A stretch of DNA of 64,000 bases from Prorocentrum cordatum. Lineage: Eukaryota > Sar > Dinophyceae > Prorocentrales > Prorocentraceae. Made by a program: the position numbers and the translations under genes. The stretch lies in contig CAUYUJ010009768.1 in NCBI GenBank assembly GCA_963575745.1, positions 270,914 to 334,913 of the forward strand. Direction: 5' to 3'. Position 1 is the stretch's first letter. Every line of letters starts with the position of its first letter. This document shows positions 10,957 to 22,335 of the stretch, in pieces. Below the pieces are notes generated by a model, which searched no databases, was not told the origin of the DNA, and saw only the letters and a program-made list of their open reading frames with translations.

Positions 10957-11139
10957 TACTCCAGATTTCGTAATAAAAGGGAGGGGGTCTGGACCCTCCA
11001 AGACAAGCCATTTCAGACCTCCCCCGTGGGAGAACCCTGCAAAACATCGTCCCCAGACCCCCCAGGCCCTCCAAGATAGCCTGGAAGAGACCCCCCCCCG
11101 AAATGAGATCCCCCTCCCTTTATTACGAAATCTGGAGTA
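10957..11139. mobile_element. 183-bp MITE-like element with terminal inverted repeats
   Basis: The left end (10,957-10,989) reads TACTCCAGATTTCGTAATAA and continues AAGGGAGGGGGTC. The reverse complement of the right end (11,107-11,139) is the same apart from one fewer A in the A run and one extra A near the inner edge, so about 31 of 33 positions match. The interior has no coding capacity. ACGG occurs one base outside each end (10,952-10,955 and 11,141-11,144), a possible 4-bp target duplication. Size and structure fit a non-autonomous DNA transposon (MITE class). The superfamily cannot be assigned from the ends alone. Confidence 0.65.
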
Positions 11140-11164
11140 CACGGATAGAGGGGGGATCCTTTTA

Positions 11165-12250
11165 AAAAAATGTGGCTGCCGCCCTGACTCCACGCGCAAA
11201 GCTTGCAGCGGCGACACCGACAGCGCACTGGTGGTTTTTGAAGATGTGGTTCTCCACTTCGCGACGCGCAGATTCGTCTCGAAAGCCTGCGAAAGCCATG
11301 CGGGTGGAGGGGGTAGACTTGACAATGTGGCTCTCGCCAAAGCGCCGCGCACAGTCGTCTTGAAAAATCATCCATTCGAAGGATGCAGGGGGTCTGAGTC
11401 TCGAAATGCGTGTAGCTCCGCGCACTCTTGTCTGAAAATTGCATCGGATGGGAGGACGGAGGCGGTTCCTGTTCAAAGTTTGGCTCTCGCCTTATTGCCG
11501 CGCACACTCGTGTGAAAAAAATTTTCTCAGCGCAATCTTTCGGGAGAAGAAGGAGGGGCATGAGGGAGGGGACGACCGCAGCACCAATCGAGTAACTCGT
11601 GCACTCCGTGCCCATCCGCAGCAGAGACCAGTGACTTAAATTACAGCAACATCCCAGAAGTAAAAAAGCACCGGCGAGAAGAGAAGAGGGGCAAGGGAAG
11701 CAAGGAGGACGAGGAGGAGGAGGAGGAGGAAGGAGCGGAAGAGGGAGAGGAAAGAAGGGGAGGGCAGTCCCGACCCCGCTAGGGGACGGACAAAGGATCC
11801 TAAGCAAAGCCTCGGACCCACCTGCAAAACACTGAAGGGGAGGAGGAGGCGAGGGGCGCAGAGGAGGGAGGAGAGGAGGACGACGAGGGAGGAAACAAGT
11901 GGCGCTACCCTACAGAAGCGGGGGCACGCAACGAACATGTCACGAATTACGGCCCGCTAATGCGGAAGGAAGACGAGGACAAGAAGGGAGGAAGAAGGGG
12001 CAGAAAGGGGGAGACACGCGTGTGAAAAAGTGCATCGACTCCCAGACTGCAGGGCTGCTCCTCCTCAAAATGTTGTTCTCGCGTTAGCACCGCGCTCGTC
12101 TGCATTAAGAGCTTGCACCAGTTACGGGGATGGGGGGCGGCTCCTTCTGAAAATGAGGCTCTCCCTTGCGACTTCCTTCCACCGAGAAGATACAACTGCA
12201 AGGATGGGGGGATCCTTCACAAAATGGGGGCTCTCTCTTGAGACAGCTGT
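11165..12250 (+). repeat. Degenerate 70-85 bp tandem repeats
   Basis: Units combine TGTGGCTCTCGC or TGTGGTTCTCC, a C/GCGCGCAC(A/T)(C/G)TCGTCT segment and a TGAAAA tail, followed by a GATGGGGGG or GGGTGGAGG element. Copies start near 11,168, 11,242, 11,325, 11,400 and 11,478, and again around 12,060-12,240. A purine-rich block (11,660-12,000) splits the two groups. Open frames across the array are repeat-derived. Confidence 0.55.
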
Positions 12251-12555
12251 CCCAAAACTTCACAACCAGAACCCAAGCTTTATATGCAACCGTTACACAA
12301 ACGGTGGCAGTCAATATTCAAATGGAAATCTAGGTGGACTCCCCGTTGAGCTGCGTGATCATACCATGTCGCATCCCTTCTGACTCGCAAGAAGGATGCT
12401 GGGCAACTCCTGTTCAAACTCGTCAATAGCAGGGTCTTTCAAGGGAGCACGGTGTGCGTTGAGAACGAAGGCGTGCAGGCACTTATGAGGATGGGATTTA
12501 GAATAGAAGGGTGGAATACAGCATCGGTGGTGCATCTTAGGCTTACTCTGGTCCC
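12250..12555. other. Unassigned sequence
   Basis: No recognisable coding, RNA or repeat feature. Confidence 0.35.
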
Positions 12556-12820
12556 TCCCTCATCCTCCTCTTCCTCAGCCCTCCTCCTCCTTCCTCCTCC
12601 TCCTCCTCCCCATCCTCCTCCTCCTCCGCATTATCTTCCTCTGCCTGCTCCTCCTTTTCCACAGCTTCACTCCCCCTACCAAGCTTCTCCTCCTCCTCCT
12701 CCTGCGCCCTCTCCTCATCCGCCTCCTCCTCCTCCTCCTCGTCCTCCTCCTCCCTGTCCTCCTCCTCCTCCTCCTCCTCATCCTCCTCCTCCTCCTCCTC
12801 CTCCTCCTCCTCCCCTTTCA
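12556..12820 (+). repeat. (CTC)n microsatellite
   Basis: CTC/CCT triplets, cleanest at 12,764-12,812. Minus-strand frames are poly-Glu or Arg. Confidence 0.95.
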
Positions 12821-12915
12821 CATCACTATGGCTGTTCCTCCTTCAGCTGATGCTGCTCACTTCCCTCCCCATATCCCCCTTCCCCTCCGTGTTTCCCCAT
12901 GCCGGCCCTGCCGAA

Positions 12916-12916
<1 letters not shown>

Positions 12917-12963
<47 letters not shown>

Positions 12964-12964
12964 C
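12917..12964. repeat. (GAC)n microsatellite
   Basis: Sixteen or so uninterrupted GAC triplets. Confidence 0.95.
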
Positions 12965-13440
12965 TCTCCCAGGGCGCACTTTGGCCAAAACCCCGAGGGG
13001 GTACCCGACCGTGGCCACACAGGCCGCCCCCAGAGGGCACAAACTGCTCGGCGAGGGTCCGAAAACCTGGACCCTGGACCCTGGAACATCGAACTTCAAG
13101 CCTCAATCCTCGCGGATCTGTATTGCGTTGCGCTGCGCTGCAGTGCACTGCGTTTAGTATCGTCTGTGCTTCTAGGTCATCAAACTTCGCACATCGCGCC
13201 CCGCGATGCACGACGCGCACTTATCTTCGCGCCCTCGCGAGGGCCCCTTGGAGAAGGGCAACCGCTCAAACACAAGCAGCGATGCGCAAAGCGCGATCAT
13301 TTTCGCGCCAACGCGGGTGTCCTAGGCGTTTCCACGCGGCACAAGCCATAACCACTCTCATAACCGCAACTACAGCAACGGAAATGGTACCCGTCCCAAC
13401 TCGAGCATTCATGTTGTGGCCCAGAACAAAATGCGCCTCC
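12965..13440. other. Unassigned sequence with TGCGC/TGCAG pentamers
   Basis: A short run of TGCGT/TGCGC-like pentamers lies at 13,122-13,152. No recognised gene is present. Confidence 0.4.
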
Positions 13441-13880
13441 AAGAAGCAGCTCGAAACTCGAACCTCCAACCTGAGACCTCGACCCACGATCCCTCCCAAA
13501 ACCTGAAACCTCTAGCCTCGGCCATCGTCCCTCCAAGAAACTCAAACCTCGACCCTCGAGCCTCGAACCTCAGATCTCGACCCTCGAACCTCGAACCCCG
13601 AGCCCCGATCCGCGACCCTCAAAAATGTCGATCCTCGACCCTCGAACCTCAGACCTCGACCCCCACACCCCGACCCTCCCAAACCCTCAAACCTCGAACC
13701 TCGAGCCTCGAACCTCAGACCTAGACCCTCGAGCCCCGAGCCCCGACCCTCGACCCCCGGCCTGCCCCAGCGCCTCGACCCCCGAGCCTCCAGCCTCGGG
13801 CCTCGACCCCCGAACCTCCGGCCCTCCAGCCTCGGGCCTCGACCCCCGACCCCCGACCTCGGAGCCTCGGCCCGTCGGCC
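13440..13880 (+). repeat. CCTCGA(A/C)CC minisatellite
   Basis: Degenerate 6-12 bp units (CTCGAACCTCGACC, CTCGACCCCCGA). Short runs of the same unit occur inside the direct repeats at 57,207-57,220 and 59,580-59,605. Confidence 0.8.
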
Positions 13881-13959
13881 CTCCGAGGCTCCAGCGGGGG
13901 CCCGGCCCTGCGCGCGCCCCGCCTCCAAAAGATGGCAGATCTCGGCGCGCGCCTCCGCC

Positions 13960-14480
13960 GCCTGGCGGCAGGGGGGGGGGGGGCGAGGGGGCGAGGCGGG
14001 GCGCATGCGCGCGAGGGCGCGGGGAGGGGAGGGGAAGGGGAGCAGGAGGGAGGGAGCAAGGAGGGGGGAACGGACGAGGAGCGGGGAGCGAGGAGGATGT
14101 ATGGACGGAGGAGGGGAAGGGCAGTAGGGGGGGGATGCATGGAGGTGGCAGTGAGGAAGAGGAATGAGGTGGGCTGAGCGAGGAGAAGTGAGGAGGCGGA
14201 CGGACGGACGGACGGACGGACGGACGGACCGACGGAGTGAGCATGAGGAAGTCGGAGGAGGAGGAGGAGGAGGAAGGAGGGAGGATGGAGGGAGGAAGAC
14301 AAGGAGGAGGATGAAGGAGGATGGAAGGAGGAAGGGGGGGTCCCTATGGGAAGGTGTTCCCTCTCCCCCCCTCCTCCGAGGAGGAGGGAAGATGGAGGGA
14401 GGAGGACAAGGAGGAGGATGAAGGAGGATGGAGGGAGGGAGGGGGGGGTCCCTAAGGGAAGGTGTTCCCTCTCCCCGCCC
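13960..14480 (+). repeat. Purine-rich GGAGG block with (GGAC)n and a 116-bp tandem duplication
   Basis: (CGGA)n runs at about 14,195-14,230. A unit ending GGGTCCCTA(T/A)GGGAAGG and then TGTTCCCTCTCCCC appears at about 14,338 and 14,447, each preceded by GATGGAGGGAGGAAGACAAG-like or GGAGGACAAG-like purine sequence. Confidence 0.7.
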
Positions 14481-14699
14481 CCCTCCTTCGAAGCCTCCTC
14501 CTCCCTCGCTCTCGTTCTCACTCGGCGTTTTCACCTTCCTGGTCCTCATCCTCCTTTGCCTTGGCATCTTTCGAACTGGGAAGAAGGAAGAGCCGCTCCT
14601 GCTTCAAAAAAGGGCTCTCGTTTCTCGGCTTCCCGGGGGAACGAAGGCGCCTCCCGCAGTGAAGCGAACCGTTAATTTTCCTCCTCTTCCTCCTCTTCC

Positions 14700-17600
14700 C
14701 TTCATATTATCATCAGTATTATCAGTTGCTTCTTACTAGTATTCACATTCGTTTTCGTAATAGCTTAATGTTAGTATTAGTTTTTTTCTTGGCATTCGTA
14801 CACTTATTCCTAGCTTTCTTGATAGACGTACCATTACTCTTGATTGGATCATGATTATGATTATGATAAGTAGTGGTACTACTATCCCTGCTAACGCTAC
14901 GTTCATTCATTTGGTGATCTCATTATGCTTACTCGCATACTTATTGGTATTACTTGTTTTAGTTGTCTTACTGTTCTGAACATAACTATTATACACCTTA
15001 TCAATTATACACCTTATCATCCTCCTCCTCCTCATCATCCGTTTCCTCTCCTCATATTATTATTACTCCTCCTCCTCCTCCCCCTCATCCGTTTCCTCCT
15101 CCTCCTCGTCTCTCCTCCTCCTCTTCCTCCTCCGCCTCCTATTCGTATTAGTATTCGTCTGCTTCTTGTTATTCGTAGTATTATTATGACGATTAGTATT
15201 ACTAATATTATTAGTAGTATTCTTATTATCGTCTGCATCTTGATATTATTATCGTCTGCTTCTTGATATTCGTATTCGTACTATTATGATCCTTCTTCGC
15301 TTGGTTATTCCTACTATTCTTGTTCATCGTGTTAGTAATAGCTTCGCATTACGATGTGTACGATTACTCTTAATATTTTAATATGATCATGCTTAGTATT
15401 GTCATTTTTGTTGCTCGTAATGTTTGTGCGCTTTTTCTTTGTAGTACCATTAGCAATATTAATAGTAGTCGACTTCTGCTTGTTCCTATGATTCCCTTTT
15501 CTTCGTCTTCTTCATACGATTGACGCCATTACGAGTACCAAGAACATGAGTTAAGATATTGTTATTAGTATTAATATTATTCGTTTTCATACCATGATTC
15601 GGAACACGATTCTTACTCTTCCGATTATAATTCATATTAGCAGTTCGACTCCTATTGCTAATGTTCTTCTTCACTTTAGTCTTACTGATATCATAATAAT
15701 GTTTCTTACGGCTACTACTATTCGAATCATTATTGACACTATTCTGCCTACCGTCATTGCTAGCATTACTTTCGAATGTCATTGTATTACCAAGGTCGTT
15801 CGCATTAGCATCAGCATTATTACTATGCCCTGCCATCTGAATGTTCACAGTACGCTTCGCATTATAAATCTCCGTACCCGGGTTATTCGCATTAGTATTG
15901 TGTCTCGTTGTGTTTCTTACTATGTGTGTTATTGTTGTTGTTATTATGTTCCTTCTTTTTTTGTATTATTCGCATTATTCGCATTAGTACTATTATTCGT
16001 GTTCTTCTGATCTTTATTACGTTATCATTATTATCATTGCGTTTACTCTTATTAATATTGCTCATAATACTATGAGTACTATTCACACCATTTCTAACAT
16101 TAGCAGCCTTCATCCCGGTTGTCTTCCCCTTCGTGGTATTATACTGGTTATCGCTCTTATGTTTGCCATGTTTGTTCCTTCTCCTCATCATCATCCTCAT
16201 GCGCCTCCTCCTCGTCCTGTTCCACCTCGTGTTCCTCGTCCTCCTCCTCCTCCTTCCCCTCCTCCTTCCTCCTCCTTCCTCCTCCTCCTCCTCCTCCTCA
16301 CCCTCCTCGTCCTCCTCGTCCTTATCCTCCCCCTCGCCCCCCATCCCCAGCCCTCCTAGTCGTTTCCCTCCTTTTCCTCCTCCTCCTCTCCTCCTCCTCC
16401 TCCTCCTCCTCCTCCTCCTCCTACTCCTTCTATTCCTCACATTCCCACTCCTCCTCCTGCTCCTCTTCCTCCGCCTCCTCGTTGTCCTCCTCCTCCTGCT
16501 TCTCCTCCTCATGTTCCTCCTCCTTCTTTTTTTCCTATTCGTATGATCAGTACTGTTGGTATTCGTAATACCAGAAATATTGTCAGTACCGCTACTGTTT
16601 TGTGTTATGTTTACCCGTATTAACGTTATCATTACCATTCGTTTTCGTATTATGTTTATACAATTTCCATGATTGTTATTAGTAGCATTATTAATGTTCA
16701 TACTAGAATTCTTATTCTCCTTATCATTACTATGAGCATTCGAATTAGTGGTATTAGTCGTACGTGTTTTCTGACTACGGTGGTTACTAGTCGAATGTTG
16801 ACTCACTTTCTTAGTGTGACAAATTATTACTGTGATTCTTATGTAAAGCATTCATCGTGTATTATGAGATTCGACACTACTATTAGTATTGTTACTCCAT
16901 TCCTCTTAATTTGAAATCTACGGTTCTACTCATTATCAATATGTGTGTCTTGGTGTTACTCATCCTCCTTTCCTCGTCTTCCTCCTCCGTCTCCTCGTCC
17001 TCCTCCTCCTCTTCCTCCCCTCCCTCCTCCTCCTCCTCCTCCTCCTCCTCCTCCTCCTCCTCATCATCATCACCATCATCATCAGCATCATCCCCCCCGT
17101 CCTCCTCCTCCTCCTCCTTCTCCTCCTCCTCCTCCTCCTCCTCCTCCTCCTCCTCCTCCTTCTTCTCCTATTACGTTTTTTCTTCATCGTATGATTGTTA
17201 TGCCTCTTCCCCTGATTTTTACTACTAGTACGATTATTCGCGTCAGTGTTCCCATTCGTTCTCTTACTAGAACTGTTGTGCTTCTTATTCGTAGTATCAT
17301 TCATAATATTCGTACTATACGTTCATTCGTTAGTACGGACGTACTTAGATCTTTCCATATTACCATTCATCCGAATCCTTCATTCGTACTTTCGTTCTCA
17401 TTCTTGTCTTAATATACGTACTAGTATTAACATTCATACATGTGAGTCGGTTTCTTTTTCTTCTGTATAGGATTCCCCCTCTTCGCCATATCATTCTTAG
17501 TACTGCGGTTAGTATGCTCTAATTACTATTTTAAGAATTCACCAGTCCTTTGATGATGTTGACATGCAGTTAACCATATTGATAAGAAGTTAGTCATTGT
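14700..17600. repeat. AT-richer block of decayed triplet repeats with three CTC islands
   Basis: Outside the CTC islands (15,010-15,140, 16,180-16,530, 16,965-17,165) the sequence is built of ATT, AGT, CGT and TAT triplets (for example TATTAGTATTCGTATTAG-type strings), with a visible three-base rhythm but no clean repeat. G+C is clearly lower than anywhere else in the window. No coding gene is recognised. Confidence 0.6.
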
Positions 17601-17604
17601 CTTG

Positions 17605-17817
17605 TTAAAACCTTCTGTTCGGGTTTACCCTCGGCGAAGCGTAATAGGGGGCATAATTAGCCCCGCGCGCCAGGGGCGCGGCGTAAATGTCCGTTAAGCT
17701 TTGGTCGACGCCATGGATAAGAGAGGCCCGGCCGGCCGGGAGGGCGCGCCCGGGGGGGGGGGGGGGCGCGCGCGCGCGGCGGGCGGGGCGCTGCCTCTTT
17801 CCTGATAGAGCCAACAC
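17605..17817 (-). pseudogene. C-terminal coding remnant ending the GC-rich block
   Basis: Reads SLIHGVDQSLTDIYAAPLAR then GANYAPYYASPRVNPNRRF and a TAA, with sensible codon use (GGC GTC GAC, GCC GCG CCC CTG GCG). The upstream part falls in a G-run/GCGC-rich patch (17,750-17,790) where the frame is unreliable. The family is not recognised. Its stop coincides with the AT-rich/GC-rich boundary. Confidence 0.3.
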
Positions 17818-18152
17818 GCACAGCTACGAAATTGTCGCTGCGGGGGCTACATGGGCCGGGGGGATCGACAAAACGACTCCCCCCGCGGCCGGCCTGGCGC
17901 GCTCCGCGCGCACAGGCGGGCACTCCTGCTTTAAGCGACGCCTCGAACTGTTCACAACAGCATCAGAGGCTACGGCGCCCGGCAGTCTGGCCTCAGACTG
18001 GCTCGCCGCGCGCTCGACGCAGGCGCATCGCGCGCTTGTATCGCGGCGACCCAACCGCCCCGAACGGGCGCCGTCGAGCAGCAATCGCTGTGCTCGAAGG
18101 TGGGCCCAGCGACATCGTCGCTGGCCCCCGCCTCGTTCTCTTCTTCGCACCC

Positions 18153-18872
18153 TCACCAGCGGCCACGGGGGCCTCGGCTGTCGTTGCTCCGAGCTCCACG
18201 TCCACGCTGACCACCAATCATTGGCGCTGTCCTGCCATGGGGTGGAAGAATCCGTGGTCTGCTGCTCCGCGGCGTCGCGCCCGCGCCAAGTCTGGCGCCC
18301 CGGCGCATCCGCATCACGGTACCACGGAGCATTCTGACGAAAGTCAGGAGCGGCTGGGGGATGGAGAATCGGCGCGCATCCAGAAATGGCTGCCTCCGAG
18401 CTCTGCGGGATATCCCACTGCGTCGGGTTCCCAGCACGGCGCCTCCGAGACTCTTGCTGATCATCTGGCGCTCGGCTGCTGGCCCTCCTCGCGCCATTGC
18501 CACTGCTCGCGCCATCATTCCCATTGCCCGCGCCCTCATCCCCTGCGCTTGCTGCAACGGGCGGCCCTCAGGCTGCGCGGAATGAAGCCGCTTTGCACCA
18601 TTCGCGGGAGGCCCCCACCTGGGCGCGCCGCCGACATAATCAGCCGGCACGCCCGAGTACGCAGGCCTCGCCTTAGGCGGAGGGGGCCAGGGAAACACTA
18701 ACAAAGGCCAGCATTCCTCAATTTCCGCCGCCACGGCAGCCTTGGGGCCGGCGGCCGGCTCGATGGCACCCGCGCCTGGAGCCGTTGCACGCCGCGCAGT
18801 CCAGCCACAGCTGGGCGTTTCTCTGTGGCGATATCCTGGGTTCGCGCTGCCCCAGTCGAAGGGGCTCAGCAT
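18153..18872 (-). pseudogene. Coding remnant, unassigned, with a CxxC motif in an overlapping frame
   Basis: A 239-residue open frame that is Ala/Arg/Gly-rich in its second half and not recognised. In the overlapping frame at about 18,780-18,810 the sequence LWLDCAACNGSRRG appears, a C-x2-C pair after a Leu-x-x pattern, similar to three others in this block. Which frame was coding cannot be settled by eye. Confidence 0.25.
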
Positions 18873-18875
18873 AGA

Positions 18876-19370
18876 TTACCCCTCCTCTTCCATCACCCGC
18901 CTGCTGATATATGCCCACCATTCATTCGGGTGAACCACCGAGCGCGGCCATGTCGCTGGCGCTCGGAGGCGTTCGTTCTGGAAACTGGCGCACCTCCGGG
19001 ACAGCTTCCTCATCTTCTCGATATCGCAGGGATTCTGCGGCGGGGGCAATGCATATCCTGAACACGTGGACAACCACGCAAAGGCCGCCATGAGGTTGCT
19101 GCGGCAAGCGATCTTGCCCTGAAGGGCGTCTTCTCGACGTCTGACAATCGCGCCCTGCGGTCTCGAACCATTTCTCTCGCGCGTTGCGCTGAACGCGATC
19201 AACGATGCCCCAACCCATCTCTTCAGCCCGAGGTCACGGACATCGCCCGAGCGAATCCTCTTTTCAAGGCCGACGTCCTCGTAGTCAACATTCGATTCGA
19301 TTTGCTCAGCATCGACGACGCGCGCCCCGCGCTGCAACGTCATCCGACAGATCCGATCCGACGTCGGCAA
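18876..19370 (-). pseudogene. Coding remnant, unassigned
   Basis: A 164-residue frame whose last third looks protein-like: NLMAAFAWLSTCSGYALPPP, then NPCDIEKMRKLSRR, then HPNEWWAYISRRVMEEEG before the stop. Trp-Trp and the mixed charged/hydrophobic order argue against chance. No family is recognised. It lies in line with the other minus-strand pieces. Confidence 0.32.
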
Positions 19371-19965
19371 TCATTGCATCGCAGAAGGGACCCGTCGTTC
19401 CACCAGTTAGGGGTGCATAGCGCGTCCTTCTTGTCTTTGGTAGCGAGCTCGTCGCCGTCATCCTCATTCGGTGGGCGACGGATCTCATAATTCTGCTTCG
19501 CCAACTCAATGCAGGCCGCGCTGGGCTGCGGGCAGGGTAGACCAGCAGGACCGCAAACCATCGACCATGGACCAACGTCCACGACACCCGCGCACGCTGG
19601 ATGCCCGACACTGCACGCCGCAAGATCTGGCGGATGTCAATCCACGCGAGGCGACATGTAGTTGCCAGAGTGCCGTCGCGCAGTATCCAGACGTTCTGAA
19701 TATCAAAGAGACAGGGCTGTAATGTTGCCACAAGCATGTCAGACAACGGTTGTGGGTCATCGAGTCCGACGACGTCGGCATCCAAGTCCTGGCCAGTGAC
19801 CGATCTCGCCCATCCACCAGGTCTGAGCCACCTTGGCAGCTCTCCGTTCACTCCGCCGTTATTGACAATCTGCGTCTTCTCAACAACTGATTGCGCCCCA
19901 TAGCTAAGCACCCCGTTATCCACTCTCCACCACAGGCTCGACGAATGAAACAGATGGCCCAGCAT
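19306..19965 (-). pseudogene. Coding remnant, unassigned, frameshifted
   Basis: The frame carries CLFDIQNVWILRDGTLATTC and ARVSWTLVHGRWFAVLLVYP. A second frame over 19,340-19,582 carries CTPNWWNDGSLLRCNDCRRR with a C-x2-C pair (codons at 19,367-19,378). The better-looking text passes from one frame to the other near 19.55 kb, as expected after a frameshift. The family is unknown. Confidence 0.3.
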
Positions 19966-20398
19966 TAGTCGGAAGACAGGTTATGAACCTGCATTGGCTG
20001 CCCCCCTGAAGATCGCCCTCCAGCGCTCCAAGATAGCCGGTCATAGGCCGCCTCATGGCAGCGCCGCCCAGAGGAACGACACGAGTTTCATGTAGAGACC
20101 TCGCTGCAGCATCGCACCGAATGCACATGCGTTTCGGGCGCACGACCCGAACAGAATGACCTTTGCAGGCGCGAAACATTAACGGCGCTCTCGCCAGAGG
20201 CGGCAAGATACGGTCTCCCTCAATGGCATCATCTTCCTCCATCGGAGCGCGCCCGAAGCTGCCCCCAGTCGTCGGGCCCCCCGGTTGGACCCGCCCCCGC
20301 GCCCGCCATGTCCGCGCCGAGGACCTAAACCGCGTGGGGGGGCAGTCGGGCGAGGGCGCGCATGAAGCGCGCCCACGCTCGGTCGTGCCCTTCGTCAT
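19916..20398 (-). pseudogene. Coding remnant with a C-x2-C motif
   Basis: Contains APMEEDDAIEGDRILPPLAR, then RPKRMCIRCDAAARS (Cys codons at 20,114-20,125), then a Gly/Leu-rich tail. The C-x2-C after a basic/hydrophobic stretch resembles the zinc-ribbon-like C-terminal motif in the LINE at 58.8 kb (ALQCRRC), but this alone is weak evidence. Confidence 0.3.
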
Positions 20399-20738
20399 TC
20401 AGCATCTCGACGATAGCGCGCGCCTCGACCCGTCCCCCTGAACTTCGAACACGGGCTGCGCCGCGCATTGCCAAGTTAACAATGAGCGCCCAGGCGCCAA
20501 GCTTTCTCCACATCCATGCCCGAATAATATGCAAATGTGCGTCTTCACTGCATAAATCCATCGGGGTCAGACGGAACTCCGGGGATGGTAGACAGCGAGG
20601 TTCGACTGCGATGAAGCGAGCACACAGAAAGCGACGAGCTTTCGCGGCATCATCTGCAGGCAATCGACGAAGGAACTCGAGTAATGGGTCTGCAACCAAT
20701 CCTCGCCCTCTTCTCGCACCCCCTGTCCCCCCTCTCAC
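20325..20738 (-). pseudogene. Coding remnant, unassigned (downstream frame)
   Basis: 138 residues with balanced composition: DPLLEFLRRLPADDAAKARR, AVEPRCLPSPEFRLTPMDLC and DAHLHIIRAWMWRKLGAWAL. Its first codon overlaps the stop of the frame at 20,735-21,121 (GTGA at 20,738-20,735), so the two frames probably come from one coding sequence joined across a frameshift. The family is not recognised. Confidence 0.35.
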
Positions 20739-21121
20739 GCTCCTCGAAGGCCTCCGGGCCAGCCTCGCGCAACTCTTCTGGCCTCCGCGCCAGCTCGCGC
20801 CAGCTCGAGGGGGGCGGCACGTTGCGCCGCGTCATCCCCATCACCGATGAGCGAGGCGCCGCGCTCGTCCTTCCCAGCGCGCTCGAGTCCAATATATGCA
20901 GTTTCTCCGACCTGTCTTCTGCTCAGCTGGTATTCGTCGATTGAAATCCAATCGCTCTTGGGAGACGTCGGAACCCCGCTGGGGCCGAAGCACTTCGACG
21001 AAATGGCCTGAGGAAGCTCACCAAACAACGCGCCCAGACGAATCAGCCCAGGCGGGCGCCCGCGGGGCATTACCACCAGCAGCTCATCCTCCTCCATGTC
21101 CTCTGATTCACTCGACTCCAC
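20735..21121 (-). pseudogene. Coding remnant, unassigned (upstream frame)
   Basis: Begins with an acidic stretch ESSESEDMEEDELLVVMPRG and continues GLIRLGALFGELPQAISSKC and SDWISIDEYQLSRRQVGETA. It abuts the next minus-strand frame with a 4-base overlap. The acidic start followed by a mixed-charge region is protein-like. No family is recognised. Confidence 0.33.
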
Positions 21122-21888
21122 CTTGTCATCTGTTTCACCAGACTCGTCCTCGCCCGCTTATTCCTCCTCCGCAAAGCCGCGCGCCGCGGCTTGAACCCGG
21201 GGCGCTCCTCGGACATCGGGCGCCGAGCATCACGCCTGCGCGCGCCAGCCCAATGCGAATACGAGCGCCCGTGGGGAGCGCACAGGTCGACACGCAGCGC
21301 AACGTCTGGCTCGCCACAATAATCGCGCGAAGTCACTGGCTGCAGGTGCGCTGGTTTCTGCTTCGCACCCTGCTTCACCTCCCTGAACATCGAGCAAGAG
21401 CAACCAAGCCGAAGACAAATGAAGACCTGCTCCACGCGCGCCACTTTCTCCGCGAGCACCACTGGGCCTTCCTTGGTCAACGGTCTTGTATGATCCGTCG
21501 GGGGCGGCCGATGGAATGGCGCACCTCCCCGAGGATCAGGCGGCTGGCGGGCCGGAGGAGCAGTCGAGCACATCTCCCCCGAGGGGAAGCGGACAAGCGC
21601 GCACGCGAAGTAGACATTACTGAACCTGGACACCCCGAGGCCCCCCCCGTTGGAGTGCTGGCGCTTCCTCGCCGGTGGAACGAGCCTGCGATGAGCTATC
21701 GTCTGCGCGTGGACGTGATCGGGGTCGTGCGCAACGAAGTCTCGAATGCTGAGATGGTAATGGATCTTACCAAAGCGATTGAAGTCAGGCCCGATCCACC
21801 CCTCAACATCATCATCGCCAGTATGGCGAACAGGGCTCGGCCTCGACCTGCCACCCCCCGGACTCGGGACATCGCCCCCCCCCCCCAT
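21070..21888 (-). pseudogene. Coding remnant, unassigned, 272 residues open
   Basis: Contains FNRFGKIHYHLSIRDFVAHD, FSNVYFACALVRFPSGEMC and LTKEGPVVLAEKVARVEQVF. A 342-residue plus-strand frame (20,896-21,924) overlaps it and also reads plausibly near 21,690-21,830. I favour minus because its neighbours on both sides are minus, but strand is not certain. Confidence 0.28.
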
Positions 21889-22335
21889 CTAGGGGCATCG
21901 GGTTCATCGGTCCGCAGTGCGTGAAGTCCCCGGGGGAATGCTGCAGACAACGCTCGCCCACGTCGGCTCGCGCAGGAACGACGCTGTTCACGTGGAGCCC
22001 CGGCATCCGATCGCAACGGACCAGTGTGTTCACATCGGGTGGTACATGATACTCCCGGTAAAACTGGTCCGTTTCTAGCTCGAGGCCCCATCGAACATCG
22101 CTCACCCAAGTCAAGTTCTCATCTACGAAGGCGCGAAGGCGTTCAATGAGCATCTGTCGGCTTTCTCGAATATCTTGGATCTGCTCTCGCTGCCGAGGGC
22201 TGCGCAATGCCCGACGGGCCTCTCGCATCTGCACCTTGTTTTCGATCCTCGCGGGATCGCGGCCGCGGGGCACCGCGAGCCACCGCCGGACGGGCGGGCG
22301 GAGGAGATCATCTGTCTTGACTTCGCCCTAGCAAC
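21812..22335 (-). pseudogene. Coding remnant, unassigned, helical then mixed
   Basis: The frame is open upstream to about 22,335 (VKTDDLLRPPVRRWLAVPRG), then a charged helix (RESRQMLIERLRAFVDENLT), then WVSDVRWGLELETDQFYREY and HVPPDVNTLVRCDRMPGLHV. This is among the most protein-like text of the block. The family is unknown. Confidence 0.38.

Noticed and set aside
20896-21924. 342-residue plus-strand frame as a gene
   Set aside because: It overlaps a minus-strand frame that fits the orientation of the neighbouring remnants; some plus-strand text near 21.7 kb is protein-like, so this is a preference, not proof.
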